Shown here piece by piece: positions 1 through 9,003 of a stretch of DNA of 64,000 nucleotides. Origin of the DNA: Allobosea lathyri (GTDB taxonomy: Bacteria; Pseudomonadota; Alphaproteobacteria; Rhizobiales; Beijerinckiaceae); assembly GCF_900108245.1 (NCBI RefSeq), contig NZ_FNUY01000002.1:186001-250000 (forward strand). The letters run 5' to 3'. Below the pieces are notes generated by a model that saw only the letters and a list, made by a program, of their open reading frames with translations, was not told the origin of the DNA and ran no database searches. The position numbers and the translations under genes were made by a program. The number at the start of each line of letters is the position of its first letter. Position 1 is the stretch's first letter.

Positions 1-352
1 GCATCGCATCGACGCGCTTGCCGAGTTCCTGCTCGGAGAGGCAGAGCATGAAACCGCCCGGCTGGCTGTGGGCGACGTCGATGCCGGTCTCCTCGCTGAG
101 AATGGTGGCAAGCCCGTGCCAGGCATCGGCCGAGCGGCGCGACCACTTCGCGTATTCGGGCATGCCAAAACCCTTCGACTGGACCCAGACCAGCGCGAAA
201 TTGCCGCGCGATGCCCGAAAGGCGACATCGCCTTCGTCGAGGATGGTAACGCTTGCGCCGCTGCGCGAGAGGCCCAGCGCGATGGCGCCGCCAACCACGC
301 CACCGCCGATCACGACGACGTCAGGCTCTGTCTGGTTGATTTTGGATGACAC
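1..352 (-). CDS. FAD-dependent oxidoreductase, DAO family (N-terminal part, runs off left edge)
   Basis: The first 117 codons of a D-amino-acid-oxidase-type flavoprotein are present; the rest lies beyond base 1. A Rossmann FAD site (GGGVVGG, residues 16-22) is followed by an acidic residue at the end of beta-2 (LDE, about residue 40), the usual ribose-binding position. The start is GTG at 352, preceded by a GGAAAGG ribosome site 6 bases after the stop of the upstream permease gene, so it is the last visible gene of the polyamine-type ABC operon. DAO-family enzymes oxidise amines or amino acids; the substrate is probably what the transporter brings in (inference). Confidence 0.85.
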   Translation of the reverse strand, partial: MSSKINQTEPDVVVIGGGVVGGAIALGLSRSGASVTILDEGDVAFRASRGNFALVWVQSKGFGMPEYAKWSRRSADAWHGLATILSEETGIDVAHSQPGGFMLCLSEQELGKRVDAM

Positions 353-358
353 GGCCGT

Positions 359-1159
359 TCAGCCCTTTCCGCTTCCGACGAACAGCCGGTCCAGCCCGTA
401 GATCCTGTCCAGCGCGATCAGAAGTCCGGCGGTCATGGCGATCAGGCAGGCGGAAACGGCTGCGATGAGGGGGTCGATATTGTCCTGGATGTAGAGGAAC
501 ATGCGCACCGGCAAGGTCACTGTGGCCGGCGAGGCGATGAAGACCGTCATCGTCACCTCGTCGAAGGAGTTGATGGCGGCCAGCAGCCAGCCCGAGACCA
601 CGCCGGGCAGGATGAGCGGGAGCGTGACCCGGCGGAACACCGTGGCATTGCCGGCCCCGAGCGAGATCGCGGCGTGCTCGATGCGCTGGTCGATGCCGTA
701 GGAGGCGGCGAGCACGAGCCGGAGCGCGAAGGGCAGCACCACGATGATGTGGCTCAGCAGCAGGCCAAGGAAGGTGCCGGACAGGCCGATCTGCGAGAAG
801 AAGCGCAGGAAGGCGATGCCAAGCACGACATGGGGCACCATAAGCGGAGACATGAACAGCGTCGTCAGCGCCTCGCGGCCTCGGAAGCGATAGCGCGCAA
901 TGGCGAGTGCGGCGGGCACTGCGAGCGTGATGGCGAAGGTCGAGGACAGCGCCGCGAGCCAGAGCGAGTCGCGAAAGGCGCGCACGAATTCGGGATAGTC
1001 GAAGATCGCCTTGAACCAGCGCAGGCTCGGACCCCGCGTCGGCAGCGAGAGATAACCTTCGGGCGTGAAGGCGACGACGCAGACGATCAAAAGCGGCGCC
1101 AGCATGAAGATGACGAAAAGCAGGTTGAAGCAGAGCGCGAGCGGGCCGTTCTTCCTCAT
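359..1159 (-). CDS. ABC transporter permease, PotC-like
   Basis: This is a 266-residue inner-membrane permease with about six hydrophobic segments. It carries the cytoplasmic EAA coupling loop at about residues 161-186 (EHAAISLGAGN and following), which docks on the ATPase. It resembles the PotC/PotI class that imports spermidine, putrescine or related opine-like compounds. The order ATPase, permease, permease, oxidoreductase downstream of a binding protein is typical of this family. A 79-base gap separates it from the upstream permease. The exact substrate cannot be read from the sequence. Confidence 0.88.
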   Translation of the reverse strand: MRKNGPLALCFNLLFVIFMLAPLLIVCVVAFTPEGYLSLPTRGPSLRWFKAIFDYPEFVRAFRDSLWLAALSSTFAITLAVPAALAIARYRFRGREALTTLFMSPLMVPHVVLGIAFLRFFSQIGLSGTFLGLLLSHIIVVLPFALRLVLAASYGIDQRIEHAAISLGAGNATVFRRVTLPLILPGVVSGWLLAAINSFDEVTMTVFIASPATVTLPVRMFLYIQDNIDPLIAAVSACLIAMTAGLLIALDRIYGLDRLFVGSGKG

Positions 1160-1238
1160 GTGAACGACCTCGCCGCTCTGCGCCGAGAAAATCTCCCCGT
1201 GCCTCTCAGGACGAGGGCTGAAGCTTTCGAGCGATTCA

Positions 1239-2105
1239 TCATTCGAACACCTGCGAATAACGGCGCTCGATCAGCCGGTTCGAGCCGACGGTGATGGCGA
1301 CGAGTGCGAGCAGGAGCAGGCTCGCCACGGCTGCGCCGAGCGGCCAGTTCAGTGTGTTCAGGAACTCGTCATAGGCCAGCGTCGCGGCGACCTTGAGCCT
1401 GCGGCCGCCGATGATCGCGGGGGATGCGAAGGCGCTCGCGGCCAGCGAGAAGACGATGATGGCGCCCGACAGGATGCCCGGCACGATCTGCGGCAGGATC
1501 ACCCTCAGCCAGATCGTGGTCTGGCCGGCGCCGAGCGACAGCGCGGCGTTCTCGATCTGCGGGTCGAGCCGCTGCAGCGAGGCCCAGACGGCCAGGATCA
1601 TGAAGGGGATCAGCACGTGGATGAGCACGATGACGATGCCCGTCTCGGTGAACATGAAGGCGAGGGGCTCGGCGATGAGGCCGAGTGCGATCAGCCCCTG
1701 GTTCACCAGCCCGGTCGAGCCGAGCAACAGCGCCCAGCCGAGCGTGCGCGCCACGACCGAAACCAGAAGCGGGCCGATGACCACGAGCAGAATGGCGCTG
1801 CGCCAGCCCGGCGACATGCGGTTGAGGATGTAGGCTTGGGGCACGCCGATGAGCATCGTTGCCAGCGTGACCAGGATCGCGATCCGGAAGGTGCGCAGGA
1901 AGATCTCGAAGAAATAGGAATCGGTGAAAACCTCGATCCAGTTCTTCAGCGTGAATTCCGGGACGATGCCCTTGTACTGGCCCCAATCGTAGAAGGAGAG
2001 CAGCACGGTCATGCCCAGCGGGATGATGACCAGGCCGAGGAAGACGAGCAGAGCGGGGCCCGTCAGATAATAGGGGGTGGCGCGGCTGGAGATGGCGAGG
2101 CTCAT
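1239..2105 (-). CDS. ABC transporter permease, PotB-like
   Basis: This 288-residue permease is the partner of the PotC-like one. It has an N-terminal transmembrane helix (about residues 15-38), further helices, and an EAA loop at about 185-205 (ENAALSLGAGQ). Its ATG overlaps the stop of the ATPase gene by 4 bases, indicating translational coupling. Family membership (spermidine/putrescine-type, binding-protein-dependent) is clear; the ligand is not known. Confidence 0.88.
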   Translation of the reverse strand: MSLAISSRATPYYLTGPALLVFLGLVIIPLGMTVLLSFYDWGQYKGIVPEFTLKNWIEVFTDSYFFEIFLRTFRIAILVTLATMLIGVPQAYILNRMSPGWRSAILLVVIGPLLVSVVARTLGWALLLGSTGLVNQGLIALGLIAEPLAFMFTETGIVIVLIHVLIPFMILAVWASLQRLDPQIENAALSLGAGQTTIWLRVILPQIVPGILSGAIIVFSLAASAFASPAIIGGRRLKVAATLAYDEFLNTLNWPLGAAVASLLLLALVAITVGSNRLIERRYSQVFE

Positions 2106-3145
2106 CCTGCCGCTCCCTCGCGCAGCAGCGAGGCATCAGCCGGGGCAAAGCTGAGGCGGATGGCCTCGCCCTCGGCCGGCACCGGGTGCCCGTCATTATG
2201 GCGCATCAGAGTGAGTGCGCCGGCTGCGCTCTCGGCTGTCAGCAGCCAATGCGTGCCCTGGAACACGCGGCTCAAGACGCGTGCATCGAGCCCGGCCGCT
2301 CCGACTGCCGCAAAAGCCAGCCGCTCAGGCCGGATCGCAATCTGCACCGGGCCGGAAGCGGCGCCCGCCATCGCAAGCGACAGGGAGCCAAGGCTTACCT
2401 TGCCGTGGCCGTCGCTCGTGCCGCGCAGCACGTTGGTCTTGCCGAGGAAGCTCGCGACGAAGGCGCTGGCCGGCCGGCCATAGACGGTATCGGGAGCGCC
2501 GACCTGCTCGACGCGCCCGTGGTTCATCACCACGATCCGGTCCGAGAGAGCCATCGCCTCGTGCTGATCGTGAGTGACGAGGATCGTCGTCGTCCCGATC
2601 GAACGCTGGATCTGCCGCAACTCGCTTTGCATCTCCTCGCGCAGCTTGGCGTCGAGATTGGAGAGCGGCTCGTCCAGCAGCAGGAGCGCCGGCTTGATCA
2701 CCAGCGCTCGCGCCAGCGCGACACGCTGCTGCTGCCCGCCCGACATGCGCCTGGGATAGCGATCGGCAAAACCCTTGAGGCCGACGAGCGCCATGGCCTC
2801 CAGCGTCCGCGTCTCGCGTTCGGCCTTGTCGATGCCGCGCATTTCAAGCCCGAAGGCGATGTTCTGCGCCACCGTCATATGCGGAAACAGCGCATAGCTC
2901 TGGAAGACGATGCCCAGGCCGCGCTTGTTCGGCGCGACCGAGACGAGATCGTTGCCGTCGAGCAGGATGTTGCCGCGATCGACGGCAACGAAGCCGGCGA
3001 TCATCTGCAAGGTCGTGGTCTTGCCGCAGCCCGACGGCCCGAGCAGGGAGACGAACTCTCCCCGCTCGACCGCAAGATCGAGCGATTGGACGGCCGTGAC
3101 CCCGCCATAGGACTTGCTCAGCCCGTTGAGGACGAGATGCGACAT
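2102..3145 (-). CDS. ABC transporter ATP-binding protein, PotA-like
   Basis: This 347-residue ATPase energises the PotB/C-like permeases. Walker A is GPSGCGKTTT at residues 36-45, the signature is SGGQQQR, Walker B is LLLLDEP and the H-loop is VTHDQHEA. A C-terminal TOBE-like domain follows, as in PotA and FbpC. I chose the ATG at 3145 (MSHLVLNG) rather than an in-frame ATG 63 bases upstream, because the longer version would overlap the binding-protein gene and family members start here. The gene is followed by a 4-base ATGA overlap with the permease. Confidence 0.88.
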   Translation of the reverse strand: MSHLVLNGLSKSYGGVTAVQSLDLAVERGEFVSLLGPSGCGKTTTLQMIAGFVAVDRGNILLDGNDLVSVAPNKRGLGIVFQSYALFPHMTVAQNIAFGLEMRGIDKAERETRTLEAMALVGLKGFADRYPRRMSGGQQQRVALARALVIKPALLLLDEPLSNLDAKLREEMQSELRQIQRSIGTTTILVTHDQHEAMALSDRIVVMNHGRVEQVGAPDTVYGRPASAFVASFLGKTNVLRGTSDGHGKVSLGSLSLAMAGAASGPVQIAIRPERLAFAAVGAAGLDARVLSRVFQGTHWLLTAESAAGALTLMRHNDGHPVPAEGEAIRLSFAPADASLLREGAAG

Positions 3146-3171
3146 GGTGCGAATCCGCTCGTCTTTTGCCG

Positions 3172-4209
3172 TCAGCGCTCGATCTCGCGGTTCCAGCGCT
3201 TGGTCCATTCCTCGCGCTTGGCGTTGGCGATGTCCCAGTCGACGGCCTTGAGGGATTTCACCTCATCGCCATAGGGCAGGCCCTTCTGCTCGTCCTTGGT
3301 CAGGGTCACCGTGACGTTGGCGGGGCCGAAGCCGGCGCTCTTGGCCATGATCTTCTGGATATCCGGCGAGAGCATGAACTGGATGAAGGCGTTGGCCTCG
3401 GCTGCCACTTTCGAGCCCTCGATCGGGCAGGCTGCGACGCCGAGCGCATAGCCGCCTTCCTTGGGATAGACGAACTCGACGGGGAATCCGGTATCGGCGA
3501 AGGCCTTGGCACGGCCCGAACCCCAGACCGCAAACACCGCCTGCCCGTTCTGGAAGAGCTCGGTCATCTTCGCCGGCGACGGCTCATAGGCCAGGACATT
3601 GGCGTTGATCTCGTCCTTGAAGGCCTTGAAACCCGGCTCGATATTGCTCTCGCCGCCGCCGGCAAGCTGCGCTTCCGCGATCAGGGCATGCAGGCCATAG
3701 GTGTTGTTGATCGGCGGCAGGACGATCTTCTTGCCGTATTTCTTGTCCTTCAGATCGGCCCAGGAGGTGGGGGCGGGCCACTTGTTCTCCTCGAAAGCCT
3801 TCTTGGAATACATGAAGCCCGTGCCGACCAGACCCAGACCCACCGCCTTGTTCGACTTGAACAGCATCACCGGCGCGACATCCTTGTAGATGGGCGCTGC
3901 GGTCAGCGTGCCGCAGAAGCCGAGCGCCACCGCCTGATAGGCCGGCCCGTCATCGACGATGGCGACATCGATCTGCTGATTGCCCTTCTGCGCCTGCAGC
4001 TTGGCGAGCGTGTCGGTGGAATTGCCGGCGACGTATTCGATCTTGACGTTGGCCTGCTTCTCGAACGCGGGGATGACCTCCTTGCGCATCGACTGCTCGT
4101 AGGAGCCACCGTAGCCGGCAACAAATATCGTCTTCTGCTGTGCCAGGGCCGCGGTGCTCGCACCGAGCGCCGTCGTCGTCATCAATAGTCCAACCCACGC
4201 GAATTTCAT
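3172..4209 (-). CDS. ABC transporter substrate-binding protein, PotD/PotF-like
   Basis: This 345-residue periplasmic binding protein begins with a signal peptide of about 23 residues ending in Ala-Leu-Ala. The mature part starts like family members: a short beta strand (TIFVAGYGGSYE), then a lobe containing AIVDDGPAYQ and a W/Y-rich hinge. It is the first gene of the minus-strand operon (binding protein, ATPase, two permeases, oxidoreductase) and is divergent from a LysR regulator. Relatives bind polyamines, opines or amino-acid derivatives; which applies here is open. Confidence 0.85.
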   Translation of the reverse strand: MKFAWVGLLMTTTALGASTAALAQQKTIFVAGYGGSYEQSMRKEVIPAFEKQANVKIEYVAGNSTDTLAKLQAQKGNQQIDVAIVDDGPAYQAVALGFCGTLTAAPIYKDVAPVMLFKSNKAVGLGLVGTGFMYSKKAFEENKWPAPTSWADLKDKKYGKKIVLPPINNTYGLHALIAEAQLAGGGESNIEPGFKAFKDEINANVLAYEPSPAKMTELFQNGQAVFAVWGSGRAKAFADTGFPVEFVYPKEGGYALGVAACPIEGSKVAAEANAFIQFMLSPDIQKIMAKSAGFGPANVTVTLTKDEQKGLPYGDEVKSLKAVDWDIANAKREEWTKRWNREIER

Positions 4210-4253
4210 GAACCCCTCCTCATTTTTGAGTGTGACGAGAGGGTCTGCGACAG

Positions 4254-4298
4254 TTTGGACTTGGTCAAATCGAATGATTCGTCCAATCCATGTCCAAA
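4254..4298. promoter_or_regulatory. Candidate LysR operator in divergent promoter
   Basis: The 120-base gap between the divergent binding-protein gene and the LysR gene contains TTTGGAC (4254-4260) facing GTCCAA (4281-4286) and GTCCAAA (4292-4298). The stretch 4261-4286 is itself an imperfect 26-base inverted repeat. LysR regulators usually bind dyads of this kind in the divergent promoter they control. The assignment rests on position and symmetry only. Confidence 0.45.
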
Positions 4299-4329
4299 TG
4301 TTATGGCTTGCCGCGAGGGAGCCGATGCC

Positions 4330-5244
4330 ATGCTAAATCCGCGCCAGATCGAGGCTTTCCGCACGGTGATCGTGACCGGCGGCGTGACGGCGGCGGCTCG
4401 CGCGCTCCATATCACCCAGCCGGCGGTGACCAGGCTGATCCACGATCTGCAATATGCGCTCGGGCTGAAACTATTCGAGCGGCGTGGTACGCGGCTGGTT
4501 CCGACCAATGAGGCCTTGTCGCTCTACCGCGAGGTCGAGCGGCAATTCGTCGGCCTGGATCGCATCCAGAGTGCGGCGAGAAACCTGCGCGAGGGGCTTT
4601 CCGGCAGCCTGCGGGTCGCCGCGCTGCCGACCTTCAATGTCGGCTTCCTGCCGCGTCTGGTCGGGCATTATCTCACGGAAAAGCCGGGTCTCGAACTCGC
4701 GCTCTATGGCAGCATCTCGTCGCAAGTGGTGGACTGGGTCACGACCGGCTTCTGCGATCTCGGCTTCGCGCAATACCCGCTCGACTTTCCCAATATCGAC
4801 GTCGAGCTGCTGCCGCCGGTTCCCAGCGTCGCAGTTTTGCCGGAAGGGCACCGTCTGGCCGCGAAATCGATCCTCGAACCGGCCGATTTCATCGACGAGC
4901 CCTTCGTCTCGCTCGAACAGACCACGCAGTTGCGCTACCGGATCGATGCGCTTTTTCAGGCCGCGAGGGTCACGCGGCAGACCCGGGTCGAGACGCCGCT
5001 GTCGATGATCGCCTGTTCGTTGGTCGCGGCCGGCGCAGGCGTCAGCATCGTCGACCCATATACCGCGGCTGAATATAGCGGGCGGGGCATCGTGGTGCGC
5101 CCCTTTCGGCCTGCGATCCTCTACGATATCGGCGTGGTCTGGTCGAGCGGGCGGTTCCGCTCGGCGCTGGCGCTAGGCCTCGTCGAGAAGGTTCGCGCGG
5201 CGATCGCCCAACTCGCTATCGAGGCCGAAGCGGCGCAGGCCTAG
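4330..5244 (+). CDS. LysR-family transcriptional regulator
   Basis: This 304-residue regulator has an N-terminal winged helix-turn-helix (residues 3-60, with AAARALHITQPAVTR as recognition region) and a LysR substrate-binding domain from about residue 90. The ATG at 4330 was chosen because the HTH then begins at residue 3 as is normal, and GAGGGAG lies about 10 bases upstream; an in-frame ATG at 4255 would lie inside the operator. It is divergent from the PotABCD-like operon and probably controls it. Ligand unknown. Confidence 0.9.
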   Translation: MLNPRQIEAFRTVIVTGGVTAAARALHITQPAVTRLIHDLQYALGLKLFERRGTRLVPTNEALSLYREVERQFVGLDRIQSAARNLREGLSGSLRVAALPTFNVGFLPRLVGHYLTEKPGLELALYGSISSQVVDWVTTGFCDLGFAQYPLDFPNIDVELLPPVPSVAVLPEGHRLAAKSILEPADFIDEPFVSLEQTTQLRYRIDALFQAARVTRQTRVETPLSMIACSLVAAGAGVSIVDPYTAAEYSGRGIVVRPFRPAILYDIGVVWSSGRFRSALALGLVEKVRAAIAQLAIEAEAAQA

Positions 5245-5245
5245 T

Positions 5246-5448
5246 TGTTTGATCCCGGGCTTTGATGGTGCAATCTCGACGCAGGAATCGAGGGATGCGC
5301 TATGGGCCAGGTTCTTCACGGGAGCGCCACGACGACTGAGGCGGTCCGTCGAGCGATACAGCATAGTCAAGAGAGCCTGAGGGCGCTGTCGAAGCGCTAC
5401 GGGATCAACCAGAAGACGGTCGCCAAGTGGAAGAAGCGGAGTTCGGTG
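5246..5448 (+). mobile_element. IS481-family insertion sequence, left-end remnant
   Basis: A TGTTTGATC-type end starts two bases after the LysR stop. It is followed by a 5' untranslated stretch and the first ~50 codons of an IS481-type transposase, beginning MGQVLHGSATTTEAVRRA. The element then stops abruptly: the DDE catalytic domain and right end are missing. The boundary near 5448 is where the reading frame changes to a transporter ATPase tail. The exact right border is uncertain by a few codons. Confidence 0.7.
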
Positions 5449-5568
5449 GCCGATGGCTGCGTCGTCGAGCAGGGGCCGCCGGCCGAATTCTTCGGCAATC
5501 CACGACATGAGCGCACCCGCGCCTTCCTGTCGAATATCAGATCCTTCGGGGAGGCGAGCCATGCCTGA
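5302..5568 (+). pseudogene. Chimeric relic: IS481 transposase N-terminus fused to C-terminus of amino-acid ABC ATPase
   Basis: An 88-codon open frame joins two unrelated pieces. Residues 1 to ~50 are the HTH of an IS481 transposase (ALSKRYGINQKTVAKWKKR). Residues ~52-88 (VVEQGPPAEFFGNP, then HERTRAFL) are the typical last helix region of GlnQ/HisP-type polar amino-acid ATPases. Neither catalytic region is present. The frame ends 8 bases into the downstream oxidoreductase gene, as the intact ATPase gene presumably did. The likely history is an IS insertion followed by a deletion that removed an amino-acid ABC operon except its last ~36 codons. Confidence 0.75.
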
Positions 5569-6880
5569 TGATTCCAGCATTCTGTCGCCGGATTTCACGA
5601 CCAATCCCTATTGGTGGGACGCAGCCCCGCCGGAAAGCGCGCGTGAGCCGCTGCCGGCGCAGACCGACGTGCTCGTCGTCGGTTCCGGCTATTGCGGGCT
5701 GTCGGCGGCGGCCGAACTCGCCCGCAACGGCGTCGACGTCACCGTCGTCGATGCCGAGGAGCTTGGGGCCGGTGCCAGCACCCGCTCCGGCGGCATGGTG
5801 TCCAGCGGCCAGAAGCTGGTGATCGGCGGCGCGATCAAGGGCGTCGATGCCGGCCGGATGACGCGGTTGCTGGAGGATTCGCTGGCCTCCTACGACCATC
5901 TCAAGACCTTGATCCGCGAACAGGGCCTCGATGCCGATCTTGCGGTGCTCGGGCGCTATTTCGGCGCGCATGTGCCTGGTCATTACGACCGCTTGCGCCG
6001 CCAGGGCGAGCTTCTGGCGGAGCATACCGGCGTTACCGTCCACGACATCCCGAAATCCCGCCAGCATGAGGTCACGGGGACCGATTTCTACCATGGCGGT
6101 ATCGTGATCGATGAGTATGGCGGGCTGCATCCGGCGAAATATCATAGCGCGCTGCGCAGGCTCGCCGCCGCCAATGGCGCGACGCTGCGCTCGCATGCGC
6201 CGGTCCTCAAGGTCGGTCCGGCCGAAGCTGGTTTCCATACGGTCGAGACCGGACGCGGCACGATCCGGGCGCGCAACGTCTTCTTCGGCACCAATGGCTA
6301 TACCGACAAGGCCCAGCCCTATCTCCAGCGCCGCATCGTGCCGGTGCGCAGCTACCAGATCGCCACTGAGCCGCTGCCGCCCGAATTGATGGCGCAGATC
6401 AATCCCGGCAAGCGCATGATCACCGACAGCAAGCGCGAGCTGATCTACAGCCGGCCTTCGCCGGATGGGACGCGCGTTCTGTTCGGCAGCCGGCCCGGCG
6501 CCTTCTACATGCCCGAGCGCGAGGCCGCACCGAAACTGCATGCGATGATGCTGAAGGTCTGGCCGCAGCTTGCGGGTTATCGCGTGACCCATTGCTGGAG
6601 CGGCAAGGTCGGCATGACCTTCGACAAGATCGCTCATATGGGCCGGCATGACGGAGTCGATTTCGCCATCGGCTGCAACGGCAACGGCGTCGCGCTGATG
6701 ACCTATCTCGGCCATCAATCGGCTTTGAAGCTGCTGGGCCGGCAGAACCGGGCGAGCGCTTTCGACGATCCGGCCTTTCCCGACAACCCGCTCTACCGCG
6801 GCACGCCATGGTACCTGCCGATCGTCAGCGGCTGGTATCATCTGCAGGACGCGATCGACCGGCGCATGGCGCGCTTCTAG
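5561..6880 (+). CDS. FAD-dependent oxidoreductase, PuuB/DadA-like
   Basis: This 439-residue DAO-family flavoprotein has the FAD motif GSGYCG at residues 41-46 after a 35-residue N-terminal extension containing NPYWW, as in gamma-glutamylputrescine oxidase-like proteins. A GASTRSGGM segment at about 71-79 and a C-terminal FAD-contact segment (GCNGNGVALM) are present. The ATG at 5561 has GGGGAGG upstream and overlaps the relic ATPase tail. It was probably the last gene of a now-deleted amino-acid transporter operon. The product likely oxidises an amine or amino acid to aldehyde/ketoacid plus ammonia; substrate unknown. Confidence 0.85.
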   Translation: MPDDSSILSPDFTTNPYWWDAAPPESAREPLPAQTDVLVVGSGYCGLSAAAELARNGVDVTVVDAEELGAGASTRSGGMVSSGQKLVIGGAIKGVDAGRMTRLLEDSLASYDHLKTLIREQGLDADLAVLGRYFGAHVPGHYDRLRRQGELLAEHTGVTVHDIPKSRQHEVTGTDFYHGGIVIDEYGGLHPAKYHSALRRLAAANGATLRSHAPVLKVGPAEAGFHTVETGRGTIRARNVFFGTNGYTDKAQPYLQRRIVPVRSYQIATEPLPPELMAQINPGKRMITDSKRELIYSRPSPDGTRVLFGSRPGAFYMPEREAAPKLHAMMLKVWPQLAGYRVTHCWSGKVGMTFDKIAHMGRHDGVDFAIGCNGNGVALMTYLGHQSALKLLGRQNRASAFDDPAFPDNPLYRGTPWYLPIVSGWYHLQDAIDRRMARF

Positions 6881-7063
6881 GAGCATCGGCCCGAGATCGA
6901 AGCTCGAAATCCGACCATCGTTGGAACCCAGGCGCTCATGCCTGCCTCGAAACCTGAGCCCGCCGGCCCTGCCGTCCTCACCGGCACCGCCAGACCTCGG
7001 CGCGATAGCTGACTTCGCGCCGGAGGCGGCGGAACTCCGGCCGCCCGGCTCCCGGCTGTACCG

Positions 7064-8344
7064 TCACCGGAACACGCTCGGCAGCCAGAGCGAGACCGCC
7101 GGGACATAGGTGACGAGCAGCAGCACGGCGATGCTTGCGCCGTAGAAGGGCCAGATCGTCTTCATCGATTGACCGATCGAGATCCGCCCGATCGCACAGG
7201 CGACGAACTGGACGGAGCCGACCGGCGGCGTGTTCAGGCCGATGCCGGCGTTGAGGATCAGGATCACGCCGAAATGGACGGGATCGACGCCAAAAGCCTT
7301 GACCACCGGCAGGAAGATCGGCGTACAGATGATGATCATCGGCGCCATGTCCATGAAGGTGCCGAGCACCAGCAGGATGACGTTGATCATCAGGAGCACG
7401 ACGATCGGGTTGTCGGAGACCGCCTTCATCGCTCCGATCGTCGCCTGCGGCACCTGCAGGAAGGCCATCAGCCAGCCGAAGGAGCCGGCAGTGCCGATGA
7501 CGAGCAGGACCATGGCGGTGGTGCGAACCGCGCCGAGCGTCGCTTCGACGAAGCCTTCCCAGGTGAGCTGCCGATAGACGAATACCGTGACAAGGAGGGC
7601 GTAGACTACCGCCACGCAGGATGATTCAGTGGCTGTGAAGACACCGGAGCGCACGCCACCGAAAATGATACCGATCAGCAGGATGCCCGGCAGAGCCAGC
7701 ACCACATAGCGCCCGACCGCCGCGAAGCCGGGAAAGGCCTCGGCCGGATATCCGCGTTTCACCGCGACAGCCCAGGCTGCGCCCATCAAGGCGAGGCAGA
7801 GCAGCAGACCGGGAATGACGCCGGCTGTGAAGAGATCGGCGATGGAGAGATTGCCGCCTGCCGAGAGCGCATAGATGATCATGTTGTGCGAGGGCGGGAT
7901 CAGCAGGGCGATGATCGCTGCGTTCGCGGTCACGTTGACCGCGTAATCCGCGTCGTAGCCACGCTTGACCATCTGCGGGATCATCAGGCCGCCGATGGCC
8001 GATGCATCGGCGACGGCCGAGCCGGAGATGCCGCCGAAGAGCGTGCAGGTCACGACATTGACCTGGCCGAGGCCTCCGCGCAGATGCCCGACCATGCTGG
8101 CCGCCATCTGGACCAGCTTCTCCGCGATGCCGCCGCGGATCATCAGATCCCCGGCGAAGATGAAGAACGGTATCGCCATCATCGCGAAGGCGCCCATGCC
8201 CGAGCTCATCTGCTGGAACACGACCACCGGAGGCAGGCCCATATAGATGACGGTTGAGACCGAAGCGATGCCGAGGCTGAAGGCGACAGGGGTGCCGATC
8301 AGGAGGAACAGCGCGAAAACGCCGAAGAGAATCCACAATTCCAT
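7064..8344 (-). CDS. TRAP transporter large permease (DctM family)
   Basis: This 426-residue integral membrane protein has about 12 hydrophobic segments and the family hallmarks GGISGSAVADASAIG, IPPSHNMIIYA and NAGIGLNTPPVG. It forms the sodium-coupled translocation channel of a TRAP transporter. I chose ATG 8344 (MELWILFG), 5 bases after the small-subunit stop; an in-frame ATG 12 codons upstream would overlap that gene. It is the last gene of the kduI-kduD-kdgF-TRAP operon, so the expected cargo is a (possibly unsaturated) hexuronate. Confidence 0.92.
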   Translation of the reverse strand: MELWILFGVFALFLLIGTPVAFSLGIASVSTVIYMGLPPVVVFQQMSSGMGAFAMMAIPFFIFAGDLMIRGGIAEKLVQMAASMVGHLRGGLGQVNVVTCTLFGGISGSAVADASAIGGLMIPQMVKRGYDADYAVNVTANAAIIALLIPPSHNMIIYALSAGGNLSIADLFTAGVIPGLLLCLALMGAAWAVAVKRGYPAEAFPGFAAVGRYVVLALPGILLIGIIFGGVRSGVFTATESSCVAVVYALLVTVFVYRQLTWEGFVEATLGAVRTTAMVLLVIGTAGSFGWLMAFLQVPQATIGAMKAVSDNPIVVLLMINVILLVLGTFMDMAPMIIICTPIFLPVVKAFGVDPVHFGVILILNAGIGLNTPPVGSVQFVACAIGRISIGQSMKTIWPFYGASIAVLLLVTYVPAVSLWLPSVFR

Positions 8345-8348
8345 CGGC

Positions 8349-8882
8349 TCAGACCTCGTCGACGACAGCGAAATGGGCAAAACCGATCGAGGCGCGCCGC
8401 TCTCCGGTCAGGAAGAGCATCAGCTTTTCGAGTGAGAAATAGGCGATCAGCGCTCCGCCGGCGGCGATCGGGACATAGTCCCAGCCGCGCGAAATACCGA
8501 TGATCGGCATGCGGTCGCTCCAGGTGCCGGCGGCGAGCTGCCAGCCATAGCCGAGCATGGCGAGACCGAAGAGAAGCACCGTGACCTCGGTGATGATGAT
8601 GAGCGCCTTGCGCAGCGGCGGCGGCGAGAGCGCCAGCCCGACCTCGAAGCCGAGATGGTCGCTTTCGCGCACGCCGACGGCCGAGCCCAGCAGGATGAAC
8701 CAGGCCATCAGGAAGAGCGAGCCGGCCTCGACCCAGATCGGCGTGTCATTGAGGACGTAGCGCCCGAAGACGCCCCAGGCGACCATCACGGTCATCAGGA
8801 CCAGGCCTGTGCCGGCGATGAGAAGGGAGGCGAGACAGAGCTTGGCTCCGATCCGCGTCAGGATTTGTGCGAGAGCATGCAT
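8349..8882 (-). CDS. TRAP transporter small permease (DctQ family)
   Basis: This 177-residue protein has four predicted membrane helices and the DctQ hallmark region around WVEAGSLFLMAWFILLGSA. It pairs with the DctM subunit immediately downstream (5-base gap). A GAAGGGAGG-like stretch occurs inside its 5' region, but the ATG at 8882 gives the expected short cytoplasmic N-terminus before the first helix. Confidence 0.88.
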   Translation of the reverse strand: MHALAQILTRIGAKLCLASLLIAGTGLVLMTVMVAWGVFGRYVLNDTPIWVEAGSLFLMAWFILLGSAVGVRESDHLGFEVGLALSPPPLRKALIIITEVTVLLFGLAMLGYGWQLAAGTWSDRMPIIGISRGWDYVPIAAGGALIAYFSLEKLMLFLTGERRASIGFAHFAVVDEV

Positions 8883-8920
8883 GGGGCACTTCCGGTGCGG
8901 ATATCGGCTTGAACGTATTC

Positions 8921-8975
8921 ATCCTTTCCGCGCCATCCCGGGTGACGGCAGGCAGACCCGGGATGACGCGGAGGA
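8921..8975. repeat. Palindromic intergenic hairpin with GTCATCCCGGG core
   Basis: The 120-base gap between the TRAP binding-protein and small-permease genes contains a long inverted repeat: left arm 8921-8943, right arm 8955-8975, with CATCCCGGGT facing ACCCGGGATG. A related palindrome lies at 36396-36451 and a longer one at 26241-26339. Position after the binding-protein gene suggests an RNA hairpin that trims or attenuates the message, common for TRAP/ABC operons where the binding protein is made in excess. Confidence 0.65.
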
Positions 8976-9003
8976 TGTCGTCAGGAAACGGCGTAGCGCC
9001 GGT

